DNA of 64,000 bases, from contig WIXG01000278.1 of NCBI GenBank assembly GCA_009869945.1, forward strand, positions 42,755 through 106,754, in the 5' to 3' direction. Shown here in pieces: positions 11,239 through 22,324 of this stretch. The stretch is from Mesaphorura yosii (Eukaryota > Arthropoda > Collembola > Poduromorpha > Tullbergiidae). A program made the translations under genes and the position numbers. Under the pieces are notes generated by a model. That model did not search any database, had not been told where the DNA came from, and saw only the letters and a list, made by a program, of their open reading frames with translations. The first letter of the stretch is position 1. Each line of letters opens with the position of its first letter.

Positions 11239-13880
11239 GCAGCATGCGCGGCTTGGACAGGTTGATGTTTGCTTACTGGACAATGAAAACGTGCCAGGAA
11301 TAAATCTTCAGTCGGTCCAGGTCGGGGAACATTCGAAAGTCGAATGTTGCACAGACAAAAGATATTAAGATGCAATTAAAGATGTCTGGAAATTTTTCTG
11401 TAGTTGCAGCGGGCGCAGCAGGCAGTAGACAGTTTTGCAGTTCTGGCTTGACGATGCTGATTATTATTGCAATTTGAATGACATTTATTGTTTGGTGCTT
11501 GAGAATCTTGTTAAGTTACGTCCAACGTGCTCGGTGGGGCATCGGAAGACTGACTGACTGAACAAGAACCCATCGACTTCGGCACGGCCGCCAGCAGCAG
11601 TTAAATCTCAGAACATTTCAATTGCAATTGCTCTGTGGCACGAATTCCACATCCACACGAATGAATTTCAGTATAGCGTAGCCCGGTGCTTGTGTTTCTT
11701 AATGAAAAGAACGATGAAATGAGACCAGACTGAAAGTGAAGGGCCGCTCGATTCGGCTGTTCGCTGTTCCTTCATGATACGAATTCTTTCGACCCACTCC
11801 GCTCTTAACAGTTTCCATTATGTAATAATCCCTCCAAAACCAATATTTTACAGACTTACCGGCACGTAAACCTTTTTCAATCTTCACTTCCTTCAGACTC
11901 CACATTCACAAAAGATTCAGGGAAGTTTTAATGAGGACAAGGAAGAAAGGGAATCTGAAGCCTCACCTGTGCCAACTGCGAAGTTGTACTCGAACTCGAA
12001 AACAGAGAGATTGAGAGTTTCATGGAATTTTCAAGCTTAAGTTGAGACCCTTTGAGACAGAGATAAGAGTCTCTCTGCCTTTACTTTGGCTTGCCCTTTT
12101 CAAATTCTGGATTCTGGACAAATTAAGTGTACCTGAAATCTAGATTAATTGAGTGCATCATAAAGTGTCCAAAATGTGCTCCTTGTGAGCTTTGGCTTCC
12201 ATTTCATTTCGCTGCTGCCTGCCTTTGTACTTTCTGCTCGATTTATTTTAATGCTGTGGCAATTATTCTGTCATTGGCCATATGTCAGTCTCGGCCTCAC
12301 TCTACTCATTGCCTTCTGCCTCCATTCTGGTCTTCCGTCCATTAGGATTAAAGCTGATTTGACTCGACAGGACCCGAACCTCTAGTCTCAAGCTTAAAAA
12401 GATTCGACTTAATTTTTATACAGATTTACAGATTTCAGATCTCACTTTATCACGATGATCAATCATTGTGCTGGTGGCTATTGTGATTTTGAAGTCTGTG
12501 TTTACTTTTCTGAATTCTTCCCAGGCAGGCTCAGGCTGAGAATCACCTTTCTGCTGGCACTGGCTGTTGGCGCAGACAATTGGTCTAATTTCCAATTCAT
12601 CCATCTCAATCATTCAACCACACACTGGATTCTTGCATCTGACTTTGAATTCTGCTGGTATTTATTTAAATGACTCGACGTTTCCGAAAAGTTGTTGAGA
12701 AAATCTGGAGGAGAGGTTTCATGAAGCCACAGTCAGCTTGCTCTGCATTTTTTATGTATTCACGGTCCAGTCGTCGTCCAATCTTGAGCATTGAATTGAA
12801 ATCATAACAATTTCTGAATTATTATTATAAAACTATCAAAAATATTATTTTTTACACTTTCGTGTTTGTTTAAGTCTGAGCATGGCTTCTTGAATTGAGT
12901 CAAATTTGGCGTCGTGTCAATATTTACATTTGTGTACCCGCATCTTTGGGCAAATATGACGGCTGAGATTTTGTTCCTGAATCTTGGAGCCCGGCACACT
13001 TCATTACGGCACGGATTGAGTTGTCGCTGCAGACATATGAGATTTCAGACTCGTTCTCATGATCGTGAGAATTCTGAATTTTGATTGATTATCTGGTTTG
13101 GGTAAATGAAGACCACACATGCGTGAGGCTGCTGGGAATTCGCGATTGGGACTATAAGAGAAATGTGCGTGCTGGCTCAAAAATTGCTTTCATAACTTCC
13201 ATTGAAATGCTGCATTACTGCTGGCTGGCCACTCATCAGTCATCAAATCATCTCATTTTCGGCTACATTCGATTTTGGAGCTGCTATTGAACGTGGCTGG
13301 AGCTGGACGCATGAACCTGAATTTGTAATTATTGCCCTCGCCTTGCCTGGCTGAGTAGAAATAAGAAAATCTCCAAACTTGAACCATAACATTGTCAGCT
13401 TTCAATAAATGTACCAGTAAATTGAGTTTCAATCTCAAATCTCTACAGTTAATTAAATACATTGGAGTTGCTACTGAAATGGCAGCCGACGCCGATTTGT
13501 GTTGGCTCATATCAGGCAAATATAGCATTAACAGGTTGAAATTAGTCGTGAATCTCGTGAAGGCTATGGCTATGCGAAACTAGTTGAAGTCACACAGCAC
13601 AGTTGAGAGTGCCATCTCTCACACTCGGCTCATAATTGAACCATGCATCAGAAATTCCGCATAGCACAAATCTTTCATTGAAAGCCATATGAAACTGAAT
13701 CCAGGCTTCAAGCCGGTACTGTAGTGGAAGTGGCCAGTGGTCGATCAGGATCTCATCTCGAGGTTAATTTACAACTGATTACTGATTGAAATTACAAGAA
13801 AGAAGGTAAATCAACACGTCTGGCGCTTGGAAGAACTTAGTTGACTTAAATTAATCCAACTAATTGCGTTGCAGATAAAC

Positions 13881-15885
13881 ATGGCGCAATACGATTTGAC
13901 AAATAAGATCGGTCAGTACTTGGATCGCCATTTAGTTGCGCCACTTCTGGAGTTCTTGGCTGCTCAAAGTGTAAGCACAGCCATCGCAATTCGAATATCT
14001 TCCAATATTATGAATTTAATTAATTAATACTACCCTGCTTTCGTTTGACATGTGCAGATTTACAACAATGCAGAAGTCTTGCAATCAAAACTGGACTTGC
14101 TGGGTGAAACGAAGATGATGGATTACGTGATTGATGTGTTCATGAAACTGCATCCAAAGGATAAAGTCCCTCAAGTAAACAGTCTGCGTCTGAAGTTGAA
14201 CCTTAAAGCCTGTGCTCCTAATTCTAATTTTGCTCCCCCTCTTTTTTTAGAAATTCATAGACAAGAGAACTGCGGTAGTTGAAGAATACAAAGGAGTCCA
14301 GGAAAATTCCAAGGCGATTTCTAAGATTCTTGAAAGTGCTGATTTGCCGGAGCAAATCTCGAAGTCTCGAGATTATAGAGATCTTGTTGACTATCTGATA
14401 AAGAACCATGAGGTAATGCACTTAAATTCCAGATCCAGACATGAAATTATGTGGGAGTGTGGTACACTGCACAAATTGACAATCGTGGTTTTTCTGTTTA
14501 TAGTTCAAGCAAGAAATGATCGACATGATTTACGATTATGCGAAAATGTACTACGAATGCGGCGATTATTCTACCGCATCCCAATTCTTGAATTTCCACA
14601 ATGAGTTGGTTCCGCCATCGGACAAGGTCAGTTTTTGTCAGCTTTTGGCAGTTTTGACTTACAACTGATTTTAGCATCAAGCATTTTCAATACTGAACTG
14701 AGGCTACGTATCTCCTATTTCAGAACTATTTAAGTGGTTTGTGGGGAAAATTGGCTTGCAATATTCTCCTTCATCAGTGGGACTACGGTGTGGAAGATTT
14801 TGAAAAGTTAAAGACGTACATTGATGAGGATTCGTTCAGAAATTCTCTCCAGGTGAGTCCATCTCGAAAGCTGACAGCGCTTGTGCTACAAAGCGTCAAA
14901 TAAGATATAATTCATAGTTATTTGCTTGCTAATTTTTAGGCTTTACAACAACGTACCTGGCTAATCCATTGGGGACTTTACCTTTACTTTAACCACACGA
15001 AAGGTTGGGATTTACTTCTTGATTTGTTAGCAAACAACCCGAAATACATGAACGTACTCCAAACAACCTGCCCTCATATTCTACGCTATTGGGCCACTGC
15101 AGTCATTATTAGTAAACACAGCCGACATTCTGCGGCGATGAAGGAACTTGTTTCAGTTATTGAACAGGTAAGATGTGGCTTATGAGGAACCTCAGCATGG
15201 CGTAATAATGACGTTCTGCAGTGGTAATTGAAACGGTGCGGCGTTCATCTTCCATTGCAGGAGTCTTACACCTACAAGGACCCGATAACTGAATTTGTTC
15301 GGTGTCTCCACATAAACTTCGACTTCGATGAAGCTCAGCAAAAGTTGAAGGAGTGTGAAGTTGTTTTGAACAACGACTTCTTTTTGGTCAACTGTTTCCC
15401 GTTCTTCATGGAGAATGCGCGTCTGATGATTTTCGAGACGTTTTGCCGTATCCATCAATGTATTAGCATTGGGTAAGCAGCTTTGTCGACTGTCAAAAGT
15501 ATTTTTCATCGGTGTCAGTGTCGAGAAAGCAAATGCTAATGATTCGTTCGCAGAATGCTTGCTGAGAAATTGGATATGACCACGGTTGAGGCTGAACGCT
15601 GGATTGTCAATTTAATTCGTAATGCCAGACTGGATGCTAAGCTGGATTCCAAATTAGGCCACGTTGTGATGGGTGTTCATGCAGTCTCGCCGTATCAACA
15701 AATTATAGGGAAAACGGAATTCTTGAGTATGAGGAGCCAAGTGCTGGCCAATACTGTTGGCAGAAAACTCGGGGACAAAAACTATCAGGTACGAGGACTG
15801 AGCTGTTGACCAATAAATAAGTGGGCATCTGTGGAGGCCGAAAATTAATAACTTTTCTCCTTTGGCATTTCAGTACGAATTCTAA
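13881..15885 (+). CDS. eIF3e: Eukaryotic translation initiation factor 3 subunit E (INT6)
   Basis: Nine coding exons: 13881-13970, 14058-14174, 14251-14412, 14504-14626, 14724-14852, 14940-15167, 15261-15472, 15554-15788 and 15874-15885, all with GT-AG borders and compatible phases, giving 435 residues (human about 445). It is a subunit of the eIF3 complex, which binds the 40S ribosome and recruits mRNA. The start [20 protein letters not shown] aligns with the family N-terminus. The eIF3e N-terminal helical domain is followed by the PCI domain, where [45 protein letters not shown] and [20 protein letters not shown] are highly conserved blocks. The last exon encodes only Tyr-Glu-Phe before the stop, so the C-terminus is about ten residues shorter than in mammals. 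The Kozak context (A at -3, G at +4) is good. Introns are mostly 70-100 bases. Confidence 0.97.
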
Positions 15886-16837
15886 ATTTGTGGATACAGC
15901 CCTGCAACCGACTCGAGAGTCTGTTGAATTTCTGTTTTGTACCATTTTGGTCTTTTTTATATGAAACCACAAACCATCAGATTTCAAATTATCAGATTAT
16001 GTGGTACCAAGAACTTAGAAATAAATACTCTTTTTGCCTGTCAAAATCTCTTTTATTTCGTTCACAAATTCATACCTCATAAAGACATCTTCATCAACAA
16101 AATGCTTTGAATAACAGACCGCATTAAAATTGCTTTAGATAACTTGCTGCCGTTGCGACGGTTCAAATGCTCCAAAACAATGGACTCGGAATGATGAATT
16201 GTCATTTATTACAAGGTTTCATATTTCCTGTTTCTATCGAAGCGCCCTCATCGTGATTTCTGTAGTTTAAATATTTAAAGAATCTTATCACAGGCAGAAT
16301 ATGCATGAATAGAAAACAGTAGTGATATTAAAGATTATTAAACCTTATCATCTATGAAATACTAAACTTAAAACTATTCCTATGCATGTTATTTGTTGCG
16401 TTCATGTTAATCATAACACAGCGCCCAATCTATTGAGTAGCACACAAGAAGTCTTAATTACTAATTATTAACGCCAGCAGTGCAACGGGTTTAATAAAAA
16501 TACTGAGCAAACATTATGAGGGTGATAAGAAAGAAAAACTTAATTCGCTTTCATTTAATTGACGCTATAAGATTCTACACGTTAATCAATGAGCAATTCA
16601 AACAAGAATTGAAGTCAAGAACGGTAAAATCAAGTGAAGCCTGAGTATAAGCTGAAGTCATTGAGTATGCGATATTCGTTGACGGACTCATTACAATTTC
16701 AACATGAACTTAATAAAATCTCCTAAGTTGCAATAAGTATGATAACGTTAGCACAGAAAGCGAAGGTATCAAGCTTATCAACTAGTCCTTCTACGACTAA
16801 CGTGGGATTTATAATAATAGTAAGAAGAATACAACTG
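15886..16837. other. Convergent 3' regions of eIF3e and DOLPP1
   Basis: AT-rich, no coding signal. It should hold the eIF3e 3' UTR and a 3' UTR of roughly 600-800 bases for the opposite gene, depending on which poly(A) signal (16052 or 16205, - strand) is used. Confidence 0.5.
16020..16025 (+). terminator. Poly(A) signal of eIF3e
   Basis: AATAAA about 135 bases past the eIF3e stop. On the other strand the same hexamer (TTTATT on +) lies at 16052-16057 and again at 16205-16210, either of which could serve the convergent dolichyldiphosphatase gene. Confidence 0.5.
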
Positions 16838-17938
16838 TCATTGAGATTTCATTGACCCCAATTTCCTTGCTCGTGTGCGTGACTCCTGACGACAGTTTGT
16901 GTACTCAAACCACAGGATATTCGGAATTAGGGATGTGTCACGTATCAGAAAGAATTCACAGATCGGCCTAGAATGCAAATAAACAAAGAATTGAGGGATT
17001 CAATTTGAATAAACAGACTTCGCATTGAAAATTATAAGTTACCATTGAACAATGTCGTGAAATTTTGGGGCGAGGACGAATTGCGTTGTAGCGAACCAAA
17101 ATGCGGCAAATATTGAGCCCATCACGCCACCCCAAAGCACTTGAGCCCATGTGTGATACATTAGATAGATTCTAGAAACACAGTGACACAATTAAATTCG
17201 AATGTTTGATTAACAGTAGAAGTGATAAAGAACTTACCGACTATACGCTACACATGTCGCGGTAAGTATTAATAGAGCGATAATACTTGACTTCTGAATA
17301 ACGTTGTTAATCATCGATTTGCCTGGATATCTGTGCTGCCTGAAAATCAAGCAAGATAGAAATGGTTAGAAAATCGCTTCAATTAAAGCCGGCTGCTGAG
17401 TTAAGACACTTCATTGCTACTTACCTGAAGATAACAAAGAAAACTGAGTAAATAGCGAAGAACCACATATTCTGTGAATGAGAGGATGGCATTCCAAACT
17501 CTGTGTACTGCACGTTACGGTGCATTGGTCTTGATTCACGAATTGTGTACTTAAGAATCATGTTGGTTACTTCATTGAATAAAAATCCCAAGAAAAATGT
17601 AATCTGAAAACAAATATCAAAAACTCATCTTTCATGTTCACTCAATAACATTCGAAAATATGCCCAACGCATAATTTTCCTTACCGTATGAAGATCTCGA
17701 CGGAAAATTATTAATGTCAGAAATCCAGCAACAATGGCCATCGGCATGAGACTAGAAACGGCCAAGATTTTCCCCACAATATCACCTGCCGAAAGTATGT
17801 CAATGTTATGTGAATGGTTCAAAGAAGTAGAGCATTAACTATAACATGAAATAAGAAGACAAACATACCTTTCGGATACTCGACATGAGTCAACGCGAAT
17901 GGAACCCAATCAATATCATTAGCTTCTAAAGAAGCCAT
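16838..17938 (-). CDS. DOLPP1: Dolichyldiphosphatase 1
   Basis: Six exons on the minus strand: 17869-17938, 17685-17785, 17425-17603, 17238-17339, 17043-17171 and 16838-16967, all GT-AG and in phase, giving 236 residues (human 238). The enzyme removes a phosphate from dolichyl diphosphate on the ER lumenal side, recycling the N-glycosylation lipid carrier. PAP2-type phosphatase motifs are intact: K75-x6-R82-P83 (KYTIRESRP), P96-S-S-H99 (MPSSHSQ) and S150-R151-x5-H157 ([10 protein letters not shown]). Hydrophobic segments flank them. The last exon encodes [19 protein letters not shown], matching the conserved family tail. The frame after exon 5 reads straight into TAA, so failure to splice intron 5 would give a 194-residue truncated protein. 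It is tail-to-tail with eIF3e. Confidence 0.95.
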
Positions 17939-19973
17939 CTTGAGTCTTGGGTTTACGGCTGAGTCAATTAGAGAAGTACCCCGTGGGGGTGTGCGTTAGC
18001 GTTGAAGAGATGCTTTGCTGTTGCAGAACGGACACCACTCTCAATTCCAAAACTTCACTTCCTGCAAATACAAAAAGACGACTTCTATTTTAGTAAAGCA
18101 ACGCAGGGTTAGCAGTGAAAAATTTGAGTAATTGTGATTTGCAAGGGAACGCTAACCACGCTGAATTTGAGTATGATGAGTCAAAGCAGAAAATTAAGGA
18201 CAGAGGCGATCACTTGACTTGCCAAGTGTGCGCGTTCTCACTAGTCATTATAAACTGAACGCTGCTAACTGCTGTGCTGACTGTGTCTACCATTAACAGC
18301 CTTTAATGGCAGATCTCATGAGCAAATCTCAAAATTTATCACAATCGCCACGCAAGTGCTAATGGGCATACAAAACACAATATTCAGTACATGTGAACAT
18401 TTGGTTAAACAATAAGCAAATGTCGTCAGTTAATATGCCAAGATTTGAGTCATTTATGAGGAAAATTATGTACGTTAATTCAGTTGGTAGTGTTGGCACG
18501 TACGTTAGGTTTACATTTCATATTCGCCTAGCCAATACAACAATGAGGCATACATTGTGCACTGTGCCTTTGCATCATGACCAGCTCCTCATAATTATTA
18601 AGCTCGGTCCCCATTGTTGCGTTGCAGGTGCAAGACAACTTGCGAATGATTTTCGCAATGAAAAGGGAAGTCGTCTTGTCTGCTGTCAGAAGTGGGTTAC
18701 GAGTGTTGCGCAACGAAGCTTTACCCCAAAATGATGTGCAGTCGACCGTTATGAATTTGAATTCGCATTCGCACAGACGCCAGCAATTACTACGATAAGC
18801 AACAGCGTTAGGCGGAAAATCTAATGAAATTATTTGTGCTGTTGCTCACCTTACCTTTCATCAACCGGACCTGATATATATATGGTGTTAATTAGGGTTC
18901 AGATCCACGGACGGCGGTCCGACTCGGTCAAAAGTTGGAGTAAAATTAAAATCTTATGCGGGGAATAGTCGAAGAGTGCCCAATCTCGACCAGCCAATGA
19001 AATCAGCTGTTTAATTAAAATGTAATATGCATACAGCTCGACAGCTGAAAAAAGTCTTATCACAACAGGGCTATCACTTTTAGAAGCTTGCACAAAATAG
19101 GCAGACGCGAGTTGACGCTGAATTTCAGTCTTTGAACACCGAGAGTTCCGAAGTAATTTTTCTAGCACTTGGTAGCAAAACAGCGCAGTGTGTATTTAAT
19201 TTTAACTGACTTACTTACTGTCGATGTCGTGAATGCCGTCTCGTGGGTGAGTACTTCATCCAGTGCAGTGGCCTGGGCTAGACGTTTACCTCGAAGATTT
19301 AGCTTTTAGCACTTGCTCAGTTTAACCATGCCCGTGAACTCCTTCTGCAGCAGAAGTAATGACTGCTGTGATCGTGTGCTATCGAAAAGCCAGAAAACAA
19401 CGCGTTTGAATGGCAAAAGAAACGAAGTACAAGTTGTGAGGCACAAATTCGAGTGCAAGCTCCTCCTTTTCAGGAAAAGTGGCTCATTCAAATCAGTCTG
19501 GATTCGATTTAATTTGTTAAATTGAAAGTCGGACGGAGGAGTTGGAGATCCAGGCCATCGGGAGCCCGGAGCTGTGCAGTGATGGGAAGCCTTCATCTGG
19601 AGGCGTAGCGGTGCTGAAAGGGAACATTTGTAAGGTAATAAAACCTTTTTCATTGTCGGATTGGTCGGACCACAAACAATGGATAAAACAAAGAGATCTA
19701 TTGTTTTCGGAGTCTGGATTCATACATTGTTGATCGACGAATTGAAGAATCAGCCGAAGTGAAAGGTTGTATTAAATTCTACTTGACTTTACAGGCAGGA
19801 GTTCAAGGGTCTCCAACACCATTGGTCATTGCTCAAGAAAAGGACACACGGAATCGGATTAGACTTTACTAGGTTGATGAGCAGCCTCAGTTGCATTCTG
19901 AGTTTAGCACCGTTAATGACTCAACCTAATTGTTGATTTTTGTCCTCATTTTCGAAAGGAACTTCAGAGCAAT
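17939..19973. other. Intergenic, divergent promoters
   Basis: Lies between the start of DOLPP1 (-) and the first zinc-finger gene (+), so both promoters should be here. A possible DOLPP1 5' UTR acceptor lies near 18062 on the minus strand. A possible 5' UTR intron of the zinc-finger gene runs from TAAG|GTAATA near 19635 to the acceptor ACTTCAG ending about 19967. No convincing coding exon. Confidence 0.45.
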
Positions 19974-20763
19974 ATGGGACGTAGCCGCAAGAACAAGGCG
20001 GCGGAGAAGCAAGATGATCCTTATCAAATTTACCGGGAATATGCGGTTGTTCCACACCCGTGTCGGTCCGATCCGAATAACGACCCCGTCGTTTTCTTCA
20101 AAGTGTACCTGTTCAAGTGCGACTGCGGCGATCCGAAGCGAGGAGAATGGGAGTCAGCGTTGAAGAACGCTGAAGATGGAGAGAAGTGCGACGTGTGTCA
20201 AGAGATTGTGGTGCCTTATGACAGGGTACTCACTTATCTGATAGATAAAATAGCTAGTCTCAATGTCTGATCATGAATCTTATCTAAATGTAGTTGATTG
20301 GGGTCACAAAATATCAAGGAGACGACCGAGTCTTTGGCAGTTTCAAGTGCCATAAATGCACTCGCATGTGGCATTCCGCATATTCATGGGCCAATTCCAG
20401 TCAGAAATGTGAAGCGTGCATGATCAATGTTTATCCATTTGATCAGGTAAACTTTCTAAATTTAGATTTCGAGCGATGTAATTTATCACCTTCAGAATAA
20501 TCAATTCAGCTGATTTCCACGCCTAGACTCACTTGCTGCGAGGCCGCCGAAATTTGCTCAAAGGCCATCAGAAAGCACTTTGCGGGAAATGCATTGCAAT
20601 GAAGGTGGACTGCACAACTTTGAACCCGAGACCCGGAGGCAAAAATAGTCGTAAGAGCAGGCAGCGGGATCCGAAGAAGAAGAAAGGTGGCGGCGGTATG
20701 ATCAGTGCGGATGATATTGCAAGGGAGATAACGAGTTGCTTCGACAGATTACGAGTCGTCTAA
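19974..20763 (+). CDS. ZAR1-like 3CxxC zinc-finger protein, gene 1
   Basis: Exons 19974-20225, 20294-20446 and 20527-20763, all phase 0, give 213 residues. The 3CxxC zinc finger of ZAR1 (zygote arrest) proteins is an RNA-binding, oocyte-associated fold; applying that role here is inference. Two repeated modules are visible. Module 1: F47-x-C49-x-C51, W59-x-S-A62, K71-C72-x2-C75 and V79-V-P-Y. Module 2: F101-x-C103-x2-C106, W110-x-S-A113, W116, K122-C123-x2-C126 and V-Y-P-F. Then comes LCGKC at residues 153-157 with C164, matching the terminal LCGRC...C of ZAR1. Module 1 has CxC rather than CxxC and an insert before the tryptophan. The C-terminus is basic (DPKKKKGGGG), then ends in a short amphipathic stretch. 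The N-terminus is Lys/Arg-rich. Its neighbour at 21380 looks like a diverged paralogue in the same orientation. Confidence 0.8.
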
Positions 20764-21379
20764 TACGAACGCAAGAACGCACAGCAATTACGCCTAACAT
20801 TAGCGTAATAGTTGCCAATTTTATTTTTCCCACCATTGGAGTCTTTTTTACTTTGAAATGTTTATGACTATCCGAAGCTTTATCTTCAACTTGACATCTC
20901 TTATTGTAAATATTGATCTTCGCTCGCAAATAAACTGGTTATTTTACTAATTAGTTCGAACCTCATTTGCATGTGCTAGGCGCTAAGGAATTAACGAACG
21001 CTGAGGTACGAGACGCGTGAGTAGTCGAAGCGCTTCCAGCGGCTGCTTCTTCACGTCCCATCAATATATCTCATTCATAGGCATATTGCAGTAGTGCGAT
21101 ATCGTAGCTCGAAGGAAAGAAATCATTATCACAGCTACATCGGGGTCTAATGTCAAGAAGTCAGCCGTTTACCAGTCAGCAAGAAGGTGAAGGCGAGATA
21201 TTTTAGTTCGCAGCGTTTACATGTGGTTACAAACTTTTCAATTACAGTGAGCTTAACCTAATCTGCTAATTGTTACATTTTCTGATTTTCTTTGTGCATA
21301 GTGAAAATTAACCACAAGCAGAACAGCAGTGAGACTTGTGAGACGACGCTGCCAAGAGGACCGCATCAGAACTTTAGTA
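20764..21379 (+). other. Spacer between the two zinc-finger genes
   Basis: Contains the 3' UTR of gene 1 and the likely promoter and 5' UTR of gene 2. An acceptor (CTTTGTGCATAG ending at 21301) sits about 80 bases upstream of the gene 2 start codon, and a possible donor AAG|GTGAAG lies near 21186. This suggests a 5' UTR intron; the frame just after the acceptor opens with a stop, so it is not coding. Confidence 0.45.
20929..20934 (+). terminator. Poly(A) signal of zinc-finger gene 1
   Basis: AATAAA about 165 bases after the stop codon at 20763, followed by a T-rich stretch. It separates this transcript from the second zinc-finger gene. Confidence 0.55.
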
Positions 21380-22324
21380 ATGAGTATGAGCAACTCGGAG
21401 CTTGGCGTCAGGTGGCCCGGTTTTGGCGAATATCATTGTAAGGTATGCAACCGGAAATGGGTCAGTTCTAAGGCTTGGATATTGTATGGTCAGAAATGCA
21501 CCACATGCGGCGCCATAGTTCAAGCAATGAATCTGCGCCAACTCTTCCGGTACTACTGTCGAAGTTGTAAGAAGCTCTGGAAGTGCAAGTGGCAAGATGG
21601 CGGCCTTGCATGCAAAGATTGTGGAGAAAAAGTGAAACCGTTCAAAACACATGCCGAATTCATGAAGGCTGAGACGGAGTATATTCTACCCGACCGGCTC
21701 AGCCATGACCCCTTCCGAGCTCGAGCCAATGCTTCAAAGGCTGGTACTTCACGAACGCGAACAGCGTGTGACATTTTTGAACTGGAAAGGTTTTGCGGGG
21801 TTAGAAATTGGTCAGACCTTCCTCCACCGCCGCCACCTCCTTCCGTGAATCCGTGGAATCGAAAGTCGCCGTCGCCACCCAAACCGCAGCCACAATCGCA
21901 ATTACCCACTGCAACTTCAGTACGGAGTTGTCAGGAATGGCCGAAACCAGCTGAAGTGATCTCGCAAGGTCAATTTCCGGAGCGATACTCAGAACACTCA
22001 ATCGATTCGACCACTGCCACTGTCCACTGCAATTGCAATACCACTACTGGTGATAAGAAGCCATGTCCATTCAAAAACGTAGCATTGGTAAATGGCGTTT
22101 ATAACCATCGGCGAGAATCCGGCGAGATCTCAGCTTCAAGGTCAACTACAAACGTCAATTGTTCTGTGAATGGTACTCATAGCATTCCGATTCGAAACGG
22201 GATCACTCCAAAAGGAAGCCCTACGAAGAATGGCGATGCCTTTCAATACAACTTTCGACGCCAAAACAGAAACGTGTACGCCGACGAAAAATCCTGGAAC
22301 CTCTGGAACTGTACTATACAGTAA
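21380..22324 (+). CDS. ZAR1-like 3CxxC zinc-finger protein, gene 2
   Basis: A single coding exon of 314 residues starting MSMSNSELGVRW. Two Cys modules stand at the N-terminus: C20-x2-C23, W27, A32-W33, C40-x2-C43; then C60-x2-C63, W67, W71, C78-x2-C81 and V85-K-P-F. This is the same module arrangement as the gene upstream, so a tandem duplication followed by divergence is likely. The terminal LCGKC element of gene 1 is absent. Residues after about 90 are disordered, with a proline run near 150 and a small CNC...C cluster near 220. The start is set by the first ATG after an in-frame stop at 21302. The frame ends ATACA|GTAAGG...: a strong donor overlaps the stop codon, so a spliced version with a different C-terminus is possible. 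RNA binding is inferred from the family. Confidence 0.7.
   Translation: MSMSNSELGVRWPGFGEYHCKVCNRKWVSSKAWILYGQKCTTCGAIVQAMNLRQLFRYYCRSCKKLWKCKWQDGGLACKDCGEKVKPFKTHAEFMKAETEYILPDRLSHDPFRARANASKAGTSRTRTACDIFELERFCGVRNWSDLPPPPPPPSVNPWNRKSPSPPKPQPQSQLPTATSVRSCQEWPKPAEVISQGQFPERYSEHSIDSTTATVHCNCNTTTGDKKPCPFKNVALVNGVYNHRRESGEISASRSTTNVNCSVNGTHSIPIRNGITPKGSPTKNGDAFQYNFRRQNRNVYADEKSWNLWNCTIQ

Larger units (their letters stand above)
9495..13880. other. Intergenic region with eIF3e 5' UTR
   Basis: After the XKR 3' UTR nothing of a known family is visible for about 4 kb. Open frames of 60-120 codons occur at the frequency expected by chance. Just before eIF3e there is a likely 5' UTR intron: donor GAAG|GTAAAT after 13805 and acceptor GTTGCAG ending at 13874, 69 bases long, leaving ATAAAC directly before the start codon. 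Confidence 0.5.
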
